Below are positions 8,351-17,935 of a stretch of 64,000 nt of DNA, one piece after another. Origin of the DNA: JBNKWA01 sp050299555. Lineage in GTDB: Bacteria; Pseudomonadota; Alphaproteobacteria; Rhodobacterales; Rhodobacteraceae. Both the position numbers and the translations under genes were made by a program. Every line of letters begins with the position of its first letter. Positions within the stretch are counted from its first letter, which is position 1. Location of the stretch: NCBI GenBank assembly GCA_050299555.1, contig JBNKWA010000008.1, positions 62,001 to 126,000 of the forward strand, read 5' to 3'. The notes under the pieces are model-generated. The model made no database searches, was not told the DNA's origin, and worked only from the letters and a program-made list of their open reading frames with translations.

Positions 8351-10672
8351 ATGCCAACCTTTTCGAGCACGCTAGAAAGCGCCATTCACAAGGCTCTCGG
8401 CTACGCCAATGAGCGCAAGCACGACCTTGCCACCCTTGAGCACCTGCTCTTGGCATTGATCGATGAGCCGGACGCGGCGAGGGTGATGAACGCCTGCGGC
8501 GTCGACCTGGCCGAGTTGCGCGAAGAGGTGGTCAAGTTCCTCGATGATGAGCTGGAGAGCCTGATTTCGGACATCGACGGTTCCGAAGCTGCTCCGACCA
8601 CCAGCTTCCAGCGCGTTATCCAGCGCGCGGCGATTCATGTTCAAAGCTCGGGGCGCAATGAGGTGACCGGTGCCAACGTGCTGGTCGCGATCTTTGCCGA
8701 GCGCGAAAGCCATGCCGCCTACTTCCTGCAGGAGCAGGAGATGACCCGCTACGACGCGGTCAACTTCATCAGCCACGGTGTCGCCAAGAACCCCGCCTTT
8801 GGCGAATCCCGACCGGTCAAGGGTGCTGACGAGTCCAACGAACAAGCGGAGACGAGCCCGCCCAAGGACAAGGAAGAGACCGCGCTGCAGAAGTACTGCG
8901 TCGACCTCAACGCCAAGGCTCGCAAAGGCGATGTCGATCCGCTCATCGGTCGAAATGCCGAGTTGGAGCGTTGCATTCAGGTGCTGTGCCGCCGGCGCAA
9001 GAACAACCCGCTTCTGGTTGGCGATCCCGGCGTTGGCAAGACCGCCATTGCCGAGGGGCTGGCCCGCAAGGTCGTGGACGGCGAAACACCGGCGATCCTT
9101 GCGGGATCGACGATCTTCTCGCTCGACATGGGCGCACTATTGGCCGGAACGCGCTATCGCGGCGACTTCGAGGAACGCCTGAAGGCGGTGATCAAGGAAC
9201 TGGAGGATCACCCGGACTCGATCCTCTTCATAGACGAGATCCATACCGTGATCGGTGCCGGCGCCACGTCTGGCGGCGCCATGGATGCGTCGAACCTGCT
9301 CAAGCCGGCGCTGCAGGGTGGCCGGCTGCGCTGCATGGGCTCGACCACCTACAAGGAATATCGGCAGCATTTCGAGAAGGACCGGGCACTCAGCCGCCGT
9401 TTCCAGAAGATCGACGTCAACGAACCGACCGTGGACGACGCGGTGAAGATCCTCCTCGGCCTCAAGCCGTATTTCGAAGAGCATCATTCCATCCGCTATA
9501 CCGGCGACGCGATCCGCTCGGCGGTCGATCTCAGTGCGCGTTACATCCATGACCGCAAGCTGCCGGACAAGGCCATAGACGTGATCGACGAGGCCGGCGC
9601 GGCGCAGATGCTTCTGCCCGAAAGCCGGCGCCGCAAGACCATCGGCGCCAAGGAGATTGAAGCGGTGGTGGCCAAGATCGCCCGGATTCCGCCGAAGAGC
9701 GTCTCCAAGAATGACGCTGCGGTACTTAAGGACCTCGAAGTCTCGCTGAAGCGCGTGGTGTTCGGCCAGGACGCGGCGATCGAGGCGCTTTCGGCCGCGA
9801 TCAAGCTGGCACGCGCCGGTCTGCGTGAGCCGGAAAAACCCATCGGCAACTACCTTTTTGCCGGCCCGACCGGCGTCGGCAAGACCGAAATCGCCAAACA
9901 GCTCGCATCGGTTATGGGCGTGGAGTTCCACCGTTTCGACATGTCCGAGTACATGGAGAAGCATGCGGTTTCACGCCTGATCGGTGCGCCGCCGGGTTAT
10001 GTCGGCTTCGATCAGGGCGGACTTCTGACCGACAAGATCGACCAGCACCCGCACTGCGTGCTTCTGCTCGACGAGATCGAAAAGGCGCATCCGGATATCT
10101 ACAATATCCTCTTGCAGGTGATGGACCACGGCAAGCTGACGGACCACAACGGTCGTCAGGTGGATTTCCGCAACGTGGTTCTGATCATGACCTCGAACGC
10201 TGGCGCCACCGAGCTGGCCAAGTTCGCAATCGGCTTCGGAAAGTCGACCCGAGAAGGCGAGGACATGGCCGCCATCGAGCGCCAGTTCACGCCCGAGTTC
10301 CGCAACCGGCTCGATGCCATCATAAGTTTCGCAGCGCTGCCACAACCGGTGATCTTGCAGGTCGTGGAGAAATTCGTCCTGCAGCTCGAAGCGCAGCTGA
10401 TGGACCGCAACGTGCACATTGAGCTCACCCGGCCGGCGGCGGAATGGCTGGCCGAGAGGGGCTATGATGAACAGATGGGTGCGCGACCCCTGGCCAGGGT
10501 GATCCAGGAAACGATCAAGAAACCCTTGGCCGAGGAATTGCTGTTCGGAAAGCTCACCAAGGGCGGTCTGGTCAAGGTGGGCGTCAAGGATGGCAAGATC
10601 GACCTGCGGATCGAAGAGCCGTCGGCACCACGCATCAGCTCCAAGCGACCGCCACTGCTGACAGCGGACTGA
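8351..10672 (+). CDS. clpA: ATP-dependent Clp protease ATP-binding subunit ClpA
   Basis: AAA+ unfoldase that feeds substrates, including ClpS-delivered N-degron proteins, to ClpP. 773 residues, normal for ClpA. The N-domain begins FSSTLESAIHKALGYANERKH. The two ATPase modules have Walker A loops GDPGVGKT near residue 224 and GPTGVGKT near 505, with FIDEIH and LLDEIEKAH as Walker B regions. The second module ends with the ARPLARVIQETIKKPLAEEL segment. It lacks the long ClpB middle coiled coil, which separates it from ClpB. The linker after the N-domain (residues 158-176) is rich in Glu and Lys. Confidence 0.97.
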   Translation: MPTFSSTLESAIHKALGYANERKHDLATLEHLLLALIDEPDAARVMNACGVDLAELREEVVKFLDDELESLISDIDGSEAAPTTSFQRVIQRAAIHVQSSGRNEVTGANVLVAIFAERESHAAYFLQEQEMTRYDAVNFISHGVAKNPAFGESRPVKGADESNEQAETSPPKDKEETALQKYCVDLNAKARKGDVDPLIGRNAELERCIQVLCRRRKNNPLLVGDPGVGKTAIAEGLARKVVDGETPAILAGSTIFSLDMGALLAGTRYRGDFEERLKAVIKELEDHPDSILFIDEIHTVIGAGATSGGAMDASNLLKPALQGGRLRCMGSTTYKEYRQHFEKDRALSRRFQKIDVNEPTVDDAVKILLGLKPYFEEHHSIRYTGDAIRSAVDLSARYIHDRKLPDKAIDVIDEAGAAQMLLPESRRRKTIGAKEIEAVVAKIARIPPKSVSKNDAAVLKDLEVSLKRVVFGQDAAIEALSAAIKLARAGLREPEKPIGNYLFAGPTGVGKTEIAKQLASVMGVEFHRFDMSEYMEKHAVSRLIGAPPGYVGFDQGGLLTDKIDQHPHCVLLLDEIEKAHPDIYNILLQVMDHGKLTDHNGRQVDFRNVVLIMTSNAGATELAKFAIGFGKSTREGEDMAAIERQFTPEFRNRLDAIISFAALPQPVILQVVEKFVLQLEAQLMDRNVHIELTRPAAEWLAERGYDEQMGARPLARVIQETIKKPLAEELLFGKLTKGGLVKVGVKDGKIDLRIEEPSAPRISSKRPPLLTAD

Positions 10673-10674
10673 TT

Positions 10675-10698
10675 CCGCCCGTCGAGAGCGGCGGGCGG
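10675..10698 (+). terminator. GC-rich hairpin after clpA, no T-tract
   Basis: CCGCCCG and CGGGCGG pair around a 10-nt loop directly after the clpA stop codon. There is no following run of T, so factor-independent termination is uncertain. Confidence 0.3.
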
Positions 10699-10902
10699 CC
10701 AGGCGAGGATCGGTTTCGGCCTGAAAGGGTGAATGGACCGGGGCGCGTATTCGACATCGGCCGCCCGACGGATCACATCGGCGCCACGTCGATCCCGGGG
10801 TTCACCGCAGGGCCGGGTACCTGGCGCCCCAGCCCGTGGCGGCGGCCCTACTTGCCATCATCAAGGGCGGTTCCGAGCCATGCCCCGCGGAAGAGCCGCC
10901 TT

Positions 10903-12696
10903 TCAGCGTTCCGTCAGCTTCAGCTCGATGCGCCGGTTCTTGGCCCGCGCGGCAGGCGTGTTCGCAGTGTCCAACGGCTGAAACTCGCCGAACCCGTTAG
11001 CCGAAAGCCGCTCCGGCGGTATTCCCTCGACATCGATCAGGTAGCGCACCACTGACAATGCCCTGGCCTGGCTCAGCGCCCAGTTATCAACCCCCGGCGC
11101 ATTGTCGGTATGGCCGTTGACCTGCAGGATCCAGTTGATTTCCTTCGGAATCTCGGGCTCGATCTCGCGGATCACCGCCGCCACGCGCGCCAGTTGCTGG
11201 CGGCCGCCAAAGCCCAGCCGGGCCGAGCCGGTCTGGAACAGCACCTCGGATGAAAACACGAAGCGGTCACCGACGATCTGCACATCCTGGCGGTCGCCGA
11301 GGATCTCGCGAACCCTCCCGAAGAACTCCGAGCGGTAGTTTTCGAGGTTTTTCGACTCGGCCTCGATCCGCTGCCGCTCGGCCTCCTCAAGATCGGCCCG
11401 CCGCTTCTGCTCGGCGGCGGCCTGGGCCAGCGCCGCGTTGAGCTGGGTGCCAAGGGTCTGCAGCTCCACCTTCGAGGCCTGGTCGCGTGCCGCAGAGGCA
11501 TCAAGCATCCCTTGCAGCCCTTCCAGCTGCTGGCGCAGGGCAGCGGTCTGCTGGTTCAGAAGCGCTACCCGCCGCTGGCTCTCCGCCGACAGCGCCTGCT
11601 CTTGCGACAGCACCCGGTTGGCCTCGGCCAAAAGGGCCTTCTGACGTTCGGCTTCGTTGGCGGCCCGGGCGCTCTCGGCACGCAGTCGATCGCGCTCGGC
11701 ACTGAGCTCCTCCAGATCGGCCCGCAGATCGCCGATGTCGGACTGTGCCGCCAGCACCTTGGCGGCCTCCTGTTCCGCATCGCTGAGCGCCGCCAGCCGC
11801 GCCTGATCGAGCTCGGCCTGCTTGGCCTCGAGCGCCGCTTTGGCCTCCTCAAGCTGTTTCTGGGCGGTGCGCGCCGCTGCCAGCAACGTGAGCGTCTCCT
11901 CCGCCTTGCGCCGTTCCTCTTCCAGGGCGAGCGTCATCGCGGTCAGTTCGTCCTGCGCACCTTCCAGTCTGGTCCTCAGCGCTTCCGCCGCGGCGGCCTC
12001 GGCCAGCCGCGCCTGCTCCGCCTCGGTCAACGCCGACGCCCGGCGGGTGGATTCATCCCGCGCTGCCGCCAGTTCCTGCTCTTTCGCTGACGCCTCGGCT
12101 CGAAGCTGCGCCGTCAGGGCCTCCAGGGCCTCGGCCCGGGCCGCTGCCAGTCGGGCGTTTTCGGTTTCAGCATCGATCTCGCTCCGAGCCCCGGCGAGGG
12201 CTAGGTTCAGCGCCTCGGCCTCGCTGACCTGGCGGGCGTTTTCCGCCGTCAGCGAATCCACCTGCGTACGGCTTTGCTCCAGATCGGCCGACAGATCCCG
12301 ATTCGATGCCAGAAGCGAGGCTACCTGCGCCTCGAAGCTGGCGATGCGTGCGTTCGCGGCGTCGCGCTCGCCGGTCAGATTGGCGACCAAGGCCGCCTGA
12401 CGGTCTGCCTCGGTCGTCGCCTGCTCCAGTTGCCCCGACAGCAGCCCAACCTGGCTCTCCAGCCGGTCGCTGGACTGTTGCTCCAGCCCCAAGGCATCGG
12501 CCAGTTCGGCGATCTGGGCCGAGAACTCGTCGAGTTCGCCCGCCTGCTGACTGACCGTGTCGCGCAGGACGAACTGCACGATCATGAAGATCGTCAGCAC
12601 GAACATCAGGATCAGCAGAAGCCCGGTCAGCCCGTCCACGAAGCCGGGCCAGATATTGGCCTCGAACCGGGCTCCGCTGCGTCTTGCAAAGGCCAC
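10903..12696 (-). CDS. Membrane-anchored coiled-coil protein with C-terminal OmpA/MotB domain
   Basis: A 597-residue stator-like protein. The N-terminus carries one transmembrane helix (about residues 15-45) that starts WPGFVDGLTGLLLIL. Asp21 sits where MotB and TolR keep their proton-binding Asp. Residues of about 50 to 460 are a long Ala/Glu/Arg-rich coiled coil. The C-terminus (about 485-597) is an OmpA-like peptidoglycan-binding domain with NGHTDNAPGVDNWALSQARA and ending NRRIELKL. The gene starts 4 bp after the MotA/ExbB-like gene, so the two form a pair. The architecture matches proton-driven motor or tension proteins; the driven process is unknown. A flagellar MotB is unlikely given the very long coiled coil. 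Confidence 0.85.
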   Translation of the reverse strand: MAFARRSGARFEANIWPGFVDGLTGLLLILMFVLTIFMIVQFVLRDTVSQQAGELDEFSAQIAELADALGLEQQSSDRLESQVGLLSGQLEQATTEADRQAALVANLTGERDAANARIASFEAQVASLLASNRDLSADLEQSRTQVDSLTAENARQVSEAEALNLALAGARSEIDAETENARLAAARAEALEALTAQLRAEASAKEQELAAARDESTRRASALTEAEQARLAEAAAAEALRTRLEGAQDELTAMTLALEEERRKAEETLTLLAAARTAQKQLEEAKAALEAKQAELDQARLAALSDAEQEAAKVLAAQSDIGDLRADLEELSAERDRLRAESARAANEAERQKALLAEANRVLSQEQALSAESQRRVALLNQQTAALRQQLEGLQGMLDASAARDQASKVELQTLGTQLNAALAQAAAEQKRRADLEEAERQRIEAESKNLENYRSEFFGRVREILGDRQDVQIVGDRFVFSSEVLFQTGSARLGFGGRQQLARVAAVIREIEPEIPKEINWILQVNGHTDNAPGVDNWALSQARALSVVRYLIDVEGIPPERLSANGFGEFQPLDTANTPAARAKNRRIELKLTER

Positions 12697-12700
12697 CCTG

Positions 12701-13936
12701 TCAGTCCCTCGCCGCCGCCCGGATGCTGTCGGTCATGGCGGCAAGATCCTGGCGCAGCTCGGCCACGGCATCCTGCCGTCCGGCCGCCATCTCCTCAAGG
12801 ATGCGCAGCAGTTGCAGATCGATGTTGCGCAGCCGCATCCGGGTCTCGGGATCGCTGCCGCCACCGGTGGCCCCGCCGCCGTCCTCCACCGCTTCCAGCG
12901 CCTGCGCCAGGCGCATCTGCCCCTCCGCGATGCGCTCGAAGACCGAGGCGTCGCCACTGAACGTGCCGCCGCTGGCCTGAACCATCGGCTGCACCTTCAT
13001 CTGGTTGGAAAAGCCGTCGATGGCATCGGCAAGCTTGCCCAGGCGGTCCTCCGTGGCCTGGCGCTTCTGCTCCGAGGCCAGCATGATGTCCTTTAGGCTG
13101 TCGATCTGCATGGCCGTCTGTTCAAGAAGCCCCGCCACCAGGGTCGAGGCCCCCCCGCCGCCGGCGAGGTCACCTTCGCCAGAGACCAGGCTGATACGGG
13201 TGATCGAGCTCAGCCATTCCTCGAGTTCACGATAGAACCGGTTCTGGCCGTGGCCGGCGAAGAGCTCCAAGAGGCCCACCACAAGCGATCCGGCCAGCCC
13301 GAGCAGCGATGAGGAAAACGCCGTACCCATGCCACCGAGCTGGCTTTCCAGCCCGCCCATCAGGTTGTCAAACACCGACATCGCGTCCTGCTCTTGCCCA
13401 TCCTGCGGGGCGAGCTGACGGATGGTGTCGACCACGGCCGGCACCGTCGTGGCCAGGCCATAGAATGTGCCGAGCAGGCCGAGAAATATCAGCAGGCTGA
13501 CGATATATCGGGTGATGTCGCGCGCTTCGTCCAGCCTCTGGCCAACGGAATCGAGGATCGAACGGGTCGAGGACGAGGTCAGCGACTTGCGTGCGCCCCG
13601 GTCGGCTAGAAGGTTCGACAAGGGCAGCAGAAGCTGCGGCGGGCGGATGAATTCATAGCCCGGCCGGTCGAGCGCGAAGCCCTCGATCCAGTTCACCGAG
13701 GCACGCAGCGTCACCACCTGCCAGAAACAGGCCAGCACGCCGATCACGAAGACGATGCCGATCAACGCGTTCAGAAGCGGCTTGGCGACGATAATCGGCT
13801 TGATCGCGGGAAAGGCGACAAAGGCCCCGGCGGCGACCGCAGCCAGCACCACCAACATGGTGACGAACTGTCGCGTCGGCCGCGAGAACTGTGGTTCCTG
13901 TTCGCGTTTTGACGTCAAGCCTGCCCGAACCGCCAT
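12701..13936 (-). CDS. MotA/TolQ/ExbB-like proton channel protein
   Basis: A 411-residue inner-membrane protein with hydrophobic segments near residues 24-43, 56-75, 143-165 and 207-228. The conserved FLGLLGTFYGLATTVPAVVD segment and the GMGTAFSSSLLGLAGSLVVG segment correspond to the pore-lining helices of the MotA/TolQ/ExbB family. The region after residue 240 is a cytoplasmic helical tail with little conservation. It is transcribed just ahead of the OmpA-domain partner and diverges from the SPFH gene. The pair resembles ZorA/ZorB in layout, but no zorC or zorD lies nearby. The family call is firm; the biological role is open. Confidence 0.88.
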   Translation of the reverse strand: MAVRAGLTSKREQEPQFSRPTRQFVTMLVVLAAVAAGAFVAFPAIKPIIVAKPLLNALIGIVFVIGVLACFWQVVTLRASVNWIEGFALDRPGYEFIRPPQLLLPLSNLLADRGARKSLTSSSTRSILDSVGQRLDEARDITRYIVSLLIFLGLLGTFYGLATTVPAVVDTIRQLAPQDGQEQDAMSVFDNLMGGLESQLGGMGTAFSSSLLGLAGSLVVGLLELFAGHGQNRFYRELEEWLSSITRISLVSGEGDLAGGGGASTLVAGLLEQTAMQIDSLKDIMLASEQKRQATEDRLGKLADAIDGFSNQMKVQPMVQASGGTFSGDASVFERIAEGQMRLAQALEAVEDGGGATGGGSDPETRMRLRNIDLQLLRILEEMAAGRQDAVAELRQDLAAMTDSIRAAARD

Positions 13937-14177
13937 CCCGCGTCCGTCTCGCTGTTTTTCGACCCCTGCCCCCGGGGCGGCCGCAGTCTATGCGCGAAGT
14001 GCACGCATTCCAAGCCGCTAAGGGTCGGTCGCCCCACCGACGATGCGGCAAGGTCACTTCAGCGGTGAAATGACGGTTTGTTTTCGCGGCGGCTTCAGCC
14101 AATATCGCGCCGCCGGCGCGCCTGCCGGCAACCGCGGCCCGCCGTGGTCGGCAGTGCGAGAAGGAAAGGAAGGTACC

Positions 14178-15104
14178 ATGTTCGAGGCACTCGGCGGATC
14201 GGCAATCGCGATTCTCGTCTTCGCGGTGATCCTCGTCTACCTGATGGTGAAGTCGGTGCCACAGGGCGAGGAATGGACGGTGGAACGCTTCGGTCGCTAC
14301 ACCCGCACGCTGACGCCGGGTCTGCGCTTTCTCATTCCGCTGATGGACAAGGTCGGGGCCCGGATCAACATGATGGAAACGGTGCTCGACATCGACAGCC
14401 AGGAGGTGATCAGCAAGGACAATGCCATGGTCCAGGCCGACGCCGTTGCCTTCTACCAGATCATCGACGCGGCCAAGGCGGCCTACGAGGTGCGCGACCT
14501 GGAACGGGCGCTGACCAACCTGGCGCAGACCAACATCCGTGCGGTGATCGGTGCCATGGATCTCGACGAAAGCCTGTCCAACCGCGATATCATCAACACC
14601 AAGCTTCTGGCGGTCATCGACGAGGCGGCGCATCCCTGGGGCGTCAAGGTCACCCGGGTGGAGATCAAGGACCTGGCGCCGCCCACCGACATCACCGAGG
14701 CGATGGGCCGGCAGATGAAGGCCGAGCGCGACCGCCGCGCCGAGATCCTGACCGCCGAGGGCCAGAAGCAGTCGGCGATCCTGAAGGCCGAGGGCCAGCG
14801 CGAAGCCCAGATCCGCGAGGCCGAGGGCCGTCGTCAGGCGGCTTTCCTCGACGCCGAGGCGCGCGAGCGCTCGGCCCAGGCCGAAGCGCAGGCCACCAAG
14901 GTGGTCTCCGAGGCGATCGCCGCCGGCAGCATTCAGGCGGTGAACTACTTCGTCGCCCAGGAATATACCAAGGCCCTGAAGGAGATGGCCGCCTCACCCA
15001 ATTCCAAGACCATCATGATGCCGCTCGAGGCTTCGAGCCTGATCGGCTCGGTCGCCGGCATATCCGAGCTAGCGCGCGCGGCGGCAGCCGGCCGCGAGGG
15101 CTAG
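14178..15104 (+). CDS. qmcA: SPFH/band 7 (stomatin-like) membrane protein, QmcA-type
   Basis: A 308-residue membrane-anchored scaffold of the SPFH superfamily, thought to organise membrane microdomains and membrane proteases. One N-terminal transmembrane helix (about residues 8-24) is followed by the band 7 domain (VPQGEEWTVERFGRYTRTL onward). A charged helical segment rich in Ala, Glu and Arg (about 175-255) and a short conserved C-terminus follow. The ATG at 14178 has an AAGGAAAGGAAGG leader; the frame upstream of it is not plausible. The nfeD gene follows 123 bp downstream, the classic stomatin/NfeD partnership. Confidence 0.92.
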   Translation: MFEALGGSAIAILVFAVILVYLMVKSVPQGEEWTVERFGRYTRTLTPGLRFLIPLMDKVGARINMMETVLDIDSQEVISKDNAMVQADAVAFYQIIDAAKAAYEVRDLERALTNLAQTNIRAVIGAMDLDESLSNRDIINTKLLAVIDEAAHPWGVKVTRVEIKDLAPPTDITEAMGRQMKAERDRRAEILTAEGQKQSAILKAEGQREAQIREAEGRRQAAFLDAEARERSAQAEAQATKVVSEAIAAGSIQAVNYFVAQEYTKALKEMAASPNSKTIMMPLEASSLIGSVAGISELARAAAAGREG

Positions 15105-15227
15105 GCGGTGGCGGTGCCGATGCCGTGCTTCCCGCCCGTCGCTGCGCGAGCCTTCCGTCAGCCGCGCCCGGCCCGGCACCCGCGGCCGTCACGAGGCACC
15201 ACCGCCAGGCATCAGGAGCGTTGAAGC

Positions 15228-15698
15228 GTGGCTGAAATGTTCGACCTTCTCGAGACCATTTCGCCCTGGTGGTGGGTGGCCTTCGCACTCGGACTCGGCG
15301 CCATCGAGATGGCGACCATGTCTTTCTATCTCATATGGCCGGCCCTGGCGGCAGTGCTCATGGCTGTGCTGACCGCGCTCCTGCCCTCGATGCCTGGCGA
15401 AATTCGCATCGGCGTCTTCGCCGCGCTCAGCATCCTTCTCACGTTCGCCGGCCGCTCACTCATCACCCGTTTCGGCGATGGCGGCGCCCAGGATAGCGGC
15501 CTCAACCGCCGCGGCGCCCAGATGGTCGGCCGCCGCGGCACGGCGGTGCGCTTCGAACACGGCGAAGGCACGGTGGAGATCGACGGCATCCCGTGGCGGG
15601 CCAAGGCCGAGCCGCCTGACGCGATCATCCTCGAGGGTGCGCAGGTCCGGGTCGTCGGCACCGAAGGCATGGTGCTGCAGGTTTCCCGCAACGGCTGA
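15228..15698 (+). CDS. NfeD family membrane protein
   Basis: A 156-residue short-form NfeD protein that typically partners with SPFH proteins. The N-terminal half has hydrophobic segments (about 12-30, 34-55 and 62-80), beginning WWWVAFALGLGAIEMATM. The C-terminal half is the small OB-fold domain (GRRGTAVRFEHGEGTVEIDG, then WRAKAEPPDAI and GAQVRVVGTEGMVLQV). The start is GTG at 15228, with AGGAG 9-13 bases before it; the ATG three codons later is the alternative. The long-form protease domain is absent. Confidence 0.88.
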   Translation: MAEMFDLLETISPWWWVAFALGLGAIEMATMSFYLIWPALAAVLMAVLTALLPSMPGEIRIGVFAALSILLTFAGRSLITRFGDGGAQDSGLNRRGAQMVGRRGTAVRFEHGEGTVEIDGIPWRAKAEPPDAIILEGAQVRVVGTEGMVLQVSRNG

Positions 15699-15777
15699 GC
15701 CCGGTGACCGGCGCTGTTAACCGAATCTGAAATCGACGCCCCTACCCCTTTGGACAGCAATCCAGGGGGAGATGGCG

Positions 15778-17850
15778 ATGACCCGGGCTCAGTGTTTGCT
15801 GGCAGCGATCTCAATGGCCGCGGCCTGCGCGGCGGCCGGCCAGGCGTCGGCCCAGGATTGCGGCCGCTACGTTGTGCAGCCCGGTGACAGCCTCCATGAC
15901 ATCGCCATCGCCCGCTATGGCGACCGTGAAGCCGCATGGCGCATTTACGACCTCAACAGCGGCCTGATCGGGGGCAATCCCGACATTATCGAGAAGGGCA
16001 TCGTCTTGCGGCTGCCCTGCGGCGGGCTGATCCCGGCGGCCGGGGATGGCGCCACGTCGGCGTTGGCGCCGGACGAGACCACCGCCGCCACCCACGACAC
16101 CAACACGCACGACTCCGGCGCCGACATGGCAAGCGGCACCGATCAGAGACACAACCTCCAGCAGGGGGCGGACCACGGCGAGGATATGGCCGACCATGGC
16201 ATGCAAGGCGGCGACGGTCCGGACCATGTTGGCCCGCAGGATGGCGACACCCACGAGATGGGCGCAGCTGGGCACGCAGCCGCGCCGGCCCATGACATGG
16301 CCGAGGGCGATGCCCATGCCGGCGGCCAGGGCCATGGCGCACAGACGGTCGTCGAGACCGGCACATCCAGGCCGGCCGTTTCAGAAGAAGCCGGACTGGC
16401 CCTGGTCAGCTACGGCCCCTTCAGCCCGTTTTCCGGCAGCACGCTTCCCGAACAGGGTATGTTCACGGCACTGATCCGGGCAGCACTGGACGCCGCCCCC
16501 CAAAAGGACGGCGAACCCGCCGCGGACATCGCCTTCGTCAACGATCCCGAATCGCATCTCGACAGCCTCTTTCCCCGTGGTGCCTTCGATGTCGGCTTTC
16601 CCTGGGTCTGGCCCGACTGCGCCGCGGCCGCCCTGACCCCGAACCAGCAACGGCTCTGTGACGGCTACGTCGCCTCGGCGCCCTTCTACGAGTTCGCCAT
16701 CGAGGTCTATGCGCGCGCCGATGGCCGTTTCGCCGCGGCCCGGTTCCCCGCCGACCTCACCGGTGCGGTGATGTGCCGACCCGAGGGCTATCCGGTCGAC
16801 GATCTGATCTCGCGCGGGCTTTTGCCCGGAAAGATCGAGCTTCGCCGTGCGCCCGACCCGCGTGCCTGCCTGGAACTGCTCGATGCCGGCACCGTCGATC
16901 TGGCCTCGATGGACGCCAGCGCCACCCGCGCGCTGGCTCAGGACATGACCCTCGCCACCCCGCTTCTGGTGCTTGACGGACTGACCGTGGTCGAAACGCT
17001 GCATGCCATCGCCCCCAAGGGCAGCGCCCGGGGCCGGGCTGGGCTGGCGCGCCTCGATCTGGGCCTGCAACGGATCGGCGACAGCGGCGCCTGGTTCGAC
17101 ATCGTGCAGCGCCACCTCGATGCGGGCGGCCAGGCGGTCAGCGATCCGGGGGCTGACGAGCCCGGCACGCCGATGGGCGCGGACCATGGCGAAACGCCGG
17201 GCCTGGCCAGCCACGGCGAGACGCACGAGACGGCGGCCGACCCGACCCATGACAATCCAACCCAAGGTGCCGGGCATGGCGGCGAGGCGGCGATTCCCAA
17301 CGCCATGGAAGGCCACGGCGCGGAAGTCGGCGGGCATGGCGCCACGCCGCCTGCGGGCGAGACCGGTGCCGGTCACGGTTCCGCCGGCGAGGACGCCCAT
17401 TCCGCGTTCGATGACGGCTTGGACCCAGCGGAGGAGCGGGCGGCGGCGGTGCGCGCTGCGGCCCAGCTGGCCGAAGAGCGTTTCGCAGCTGCGACCCCGG
17501 CAAGCAACGCCGGCGACCCGGTACTGCAGGACATTCTGGCAGAGCTGGCGCCAGTTGCAGATACCTCGGCCGCCGAAGCGCCCAGCGATGGGGATGGGGA
17601 AGGCAACCTGCCGCAGATTGCCGTGCCGGCGGGCCGCGGCGGCGTTGCCATTCTCGTGCCGGCCATCCGCCCCGGTCGAACCGAAAAAGAGCCCGAGGGC
17701 GACGGCGGCTATCTGGCACCCTTCCGACCGGGTGCGCCAGGTTCGGAGATCATGGCACATGCGGGCGGCTCACCGGCACCCGAGGCGGCAGCACCGAGCC
17801 GAACCCCGGGCGGTGGCGGCGACCTGCGCATCGCCGACTCCTTCTACTAA
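15778..17850 (+). CDS. Exported LysM / solute-binding-like protein with two His-rich linkers
   Basis: About 690 residues, with a signal peptide ending near QASAQ. A LysM domain (VVQPGDSLHDIAIARYGD through VLRLPCGG, roughly residues 30-85) should bind peptidoglycan. A first linker (roughly 90-200) has 11 His in GHG, DHG and THD contexts. A type 2 periplasmic-binding-protein-like domain (roughly 205-455, starting LALVSYGPFSPF) follows. A second His-rich linker (roughly 460-545) and an Ala/Pro-rich tail complete it. GGGGGA lies 7 bases before the ATG at 15778, so I prefer it over the in-frame ATG at 15772. Metal sequestration by the His linkers is inference. It is monocistronic. Confidence 0.75.
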   Translation: MTRAQCLLAAISMAAACAAAGQASAQDCGRYVVQPGDSLHDIAIARYGDREAAWRIYDLNSGLIGGNPDIIEKGIVLRLPCGGLIPAAGDGATSALAPDETTAATHDTNTHDSGADMASGTDQRHNLQQGADHGEDMADHGMQGGDGPDHVGPQDGDTHEMGAAGHAAAPAHDMAEGDAHAGGQGHGAQTVVETGTSRPAVSEEAGLALVSYGPFSPFSGSTLPEQGMFTALIRAALDAAPQKDGEPAADIAFVNDPESHLDSLFPRGAFDVGFPWVWPDCAAAALTPNQQRLCDGYVASAPFYEFAIEVYARADGRFAAARFPADLTGAVMCRPEGYPVDDLISRGLLPGKIELRRAPDPRACLELLDAGTVDLASMDASATRALAQDMTLATPLLVLDGLTVVETLHAIAPKGSARGRAGLARLDLGLQRIGDSGAWFDIVQRHLDAGGQAVSDPGADEPGTPMGADHGETPGLASHGETHETAADPTHDNPTQGAGHGGEAAIPNAMEGHGAEVGGHGATPPAGETGAGHGSAGEDAHSAFDDGLDPAEERAAAVRAAAQLAEERFAAATPASNAGDPVLQDILAELAPVADTSAAEAPSDGDGEGNLPQIAVPAGRGGVAILVPAIRPGRTEKEPEGDGGYLAPFRPGAPGSEIMAHAGGSPAPEAAAPSRTPGGGGDLRIADSFY

Positions 17851-17935
17851 CCGAAGCGTCCCCGGTCCTGGGCAGCGGGGCTGGGCGGCAACCCCGGGCA
17901 CCGTCGAGCCCGAGTCCCGGCATGCCGCCCGACTC

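Noticed and set aside
10903..15104. Zorya phage-defence system
   Set aside because: The MotA/OmpA pair resembles ZorA/ZorB, but zorC and zorD (or zorE) are missing, and the neighbours are housekeeping envelope genes.
15772..15777. Start of the LysM fusion at the first ATG
   Set aside because: The GGGGGA box would be directly next to the ATG; the second ATG at 15778 has proper spacing.
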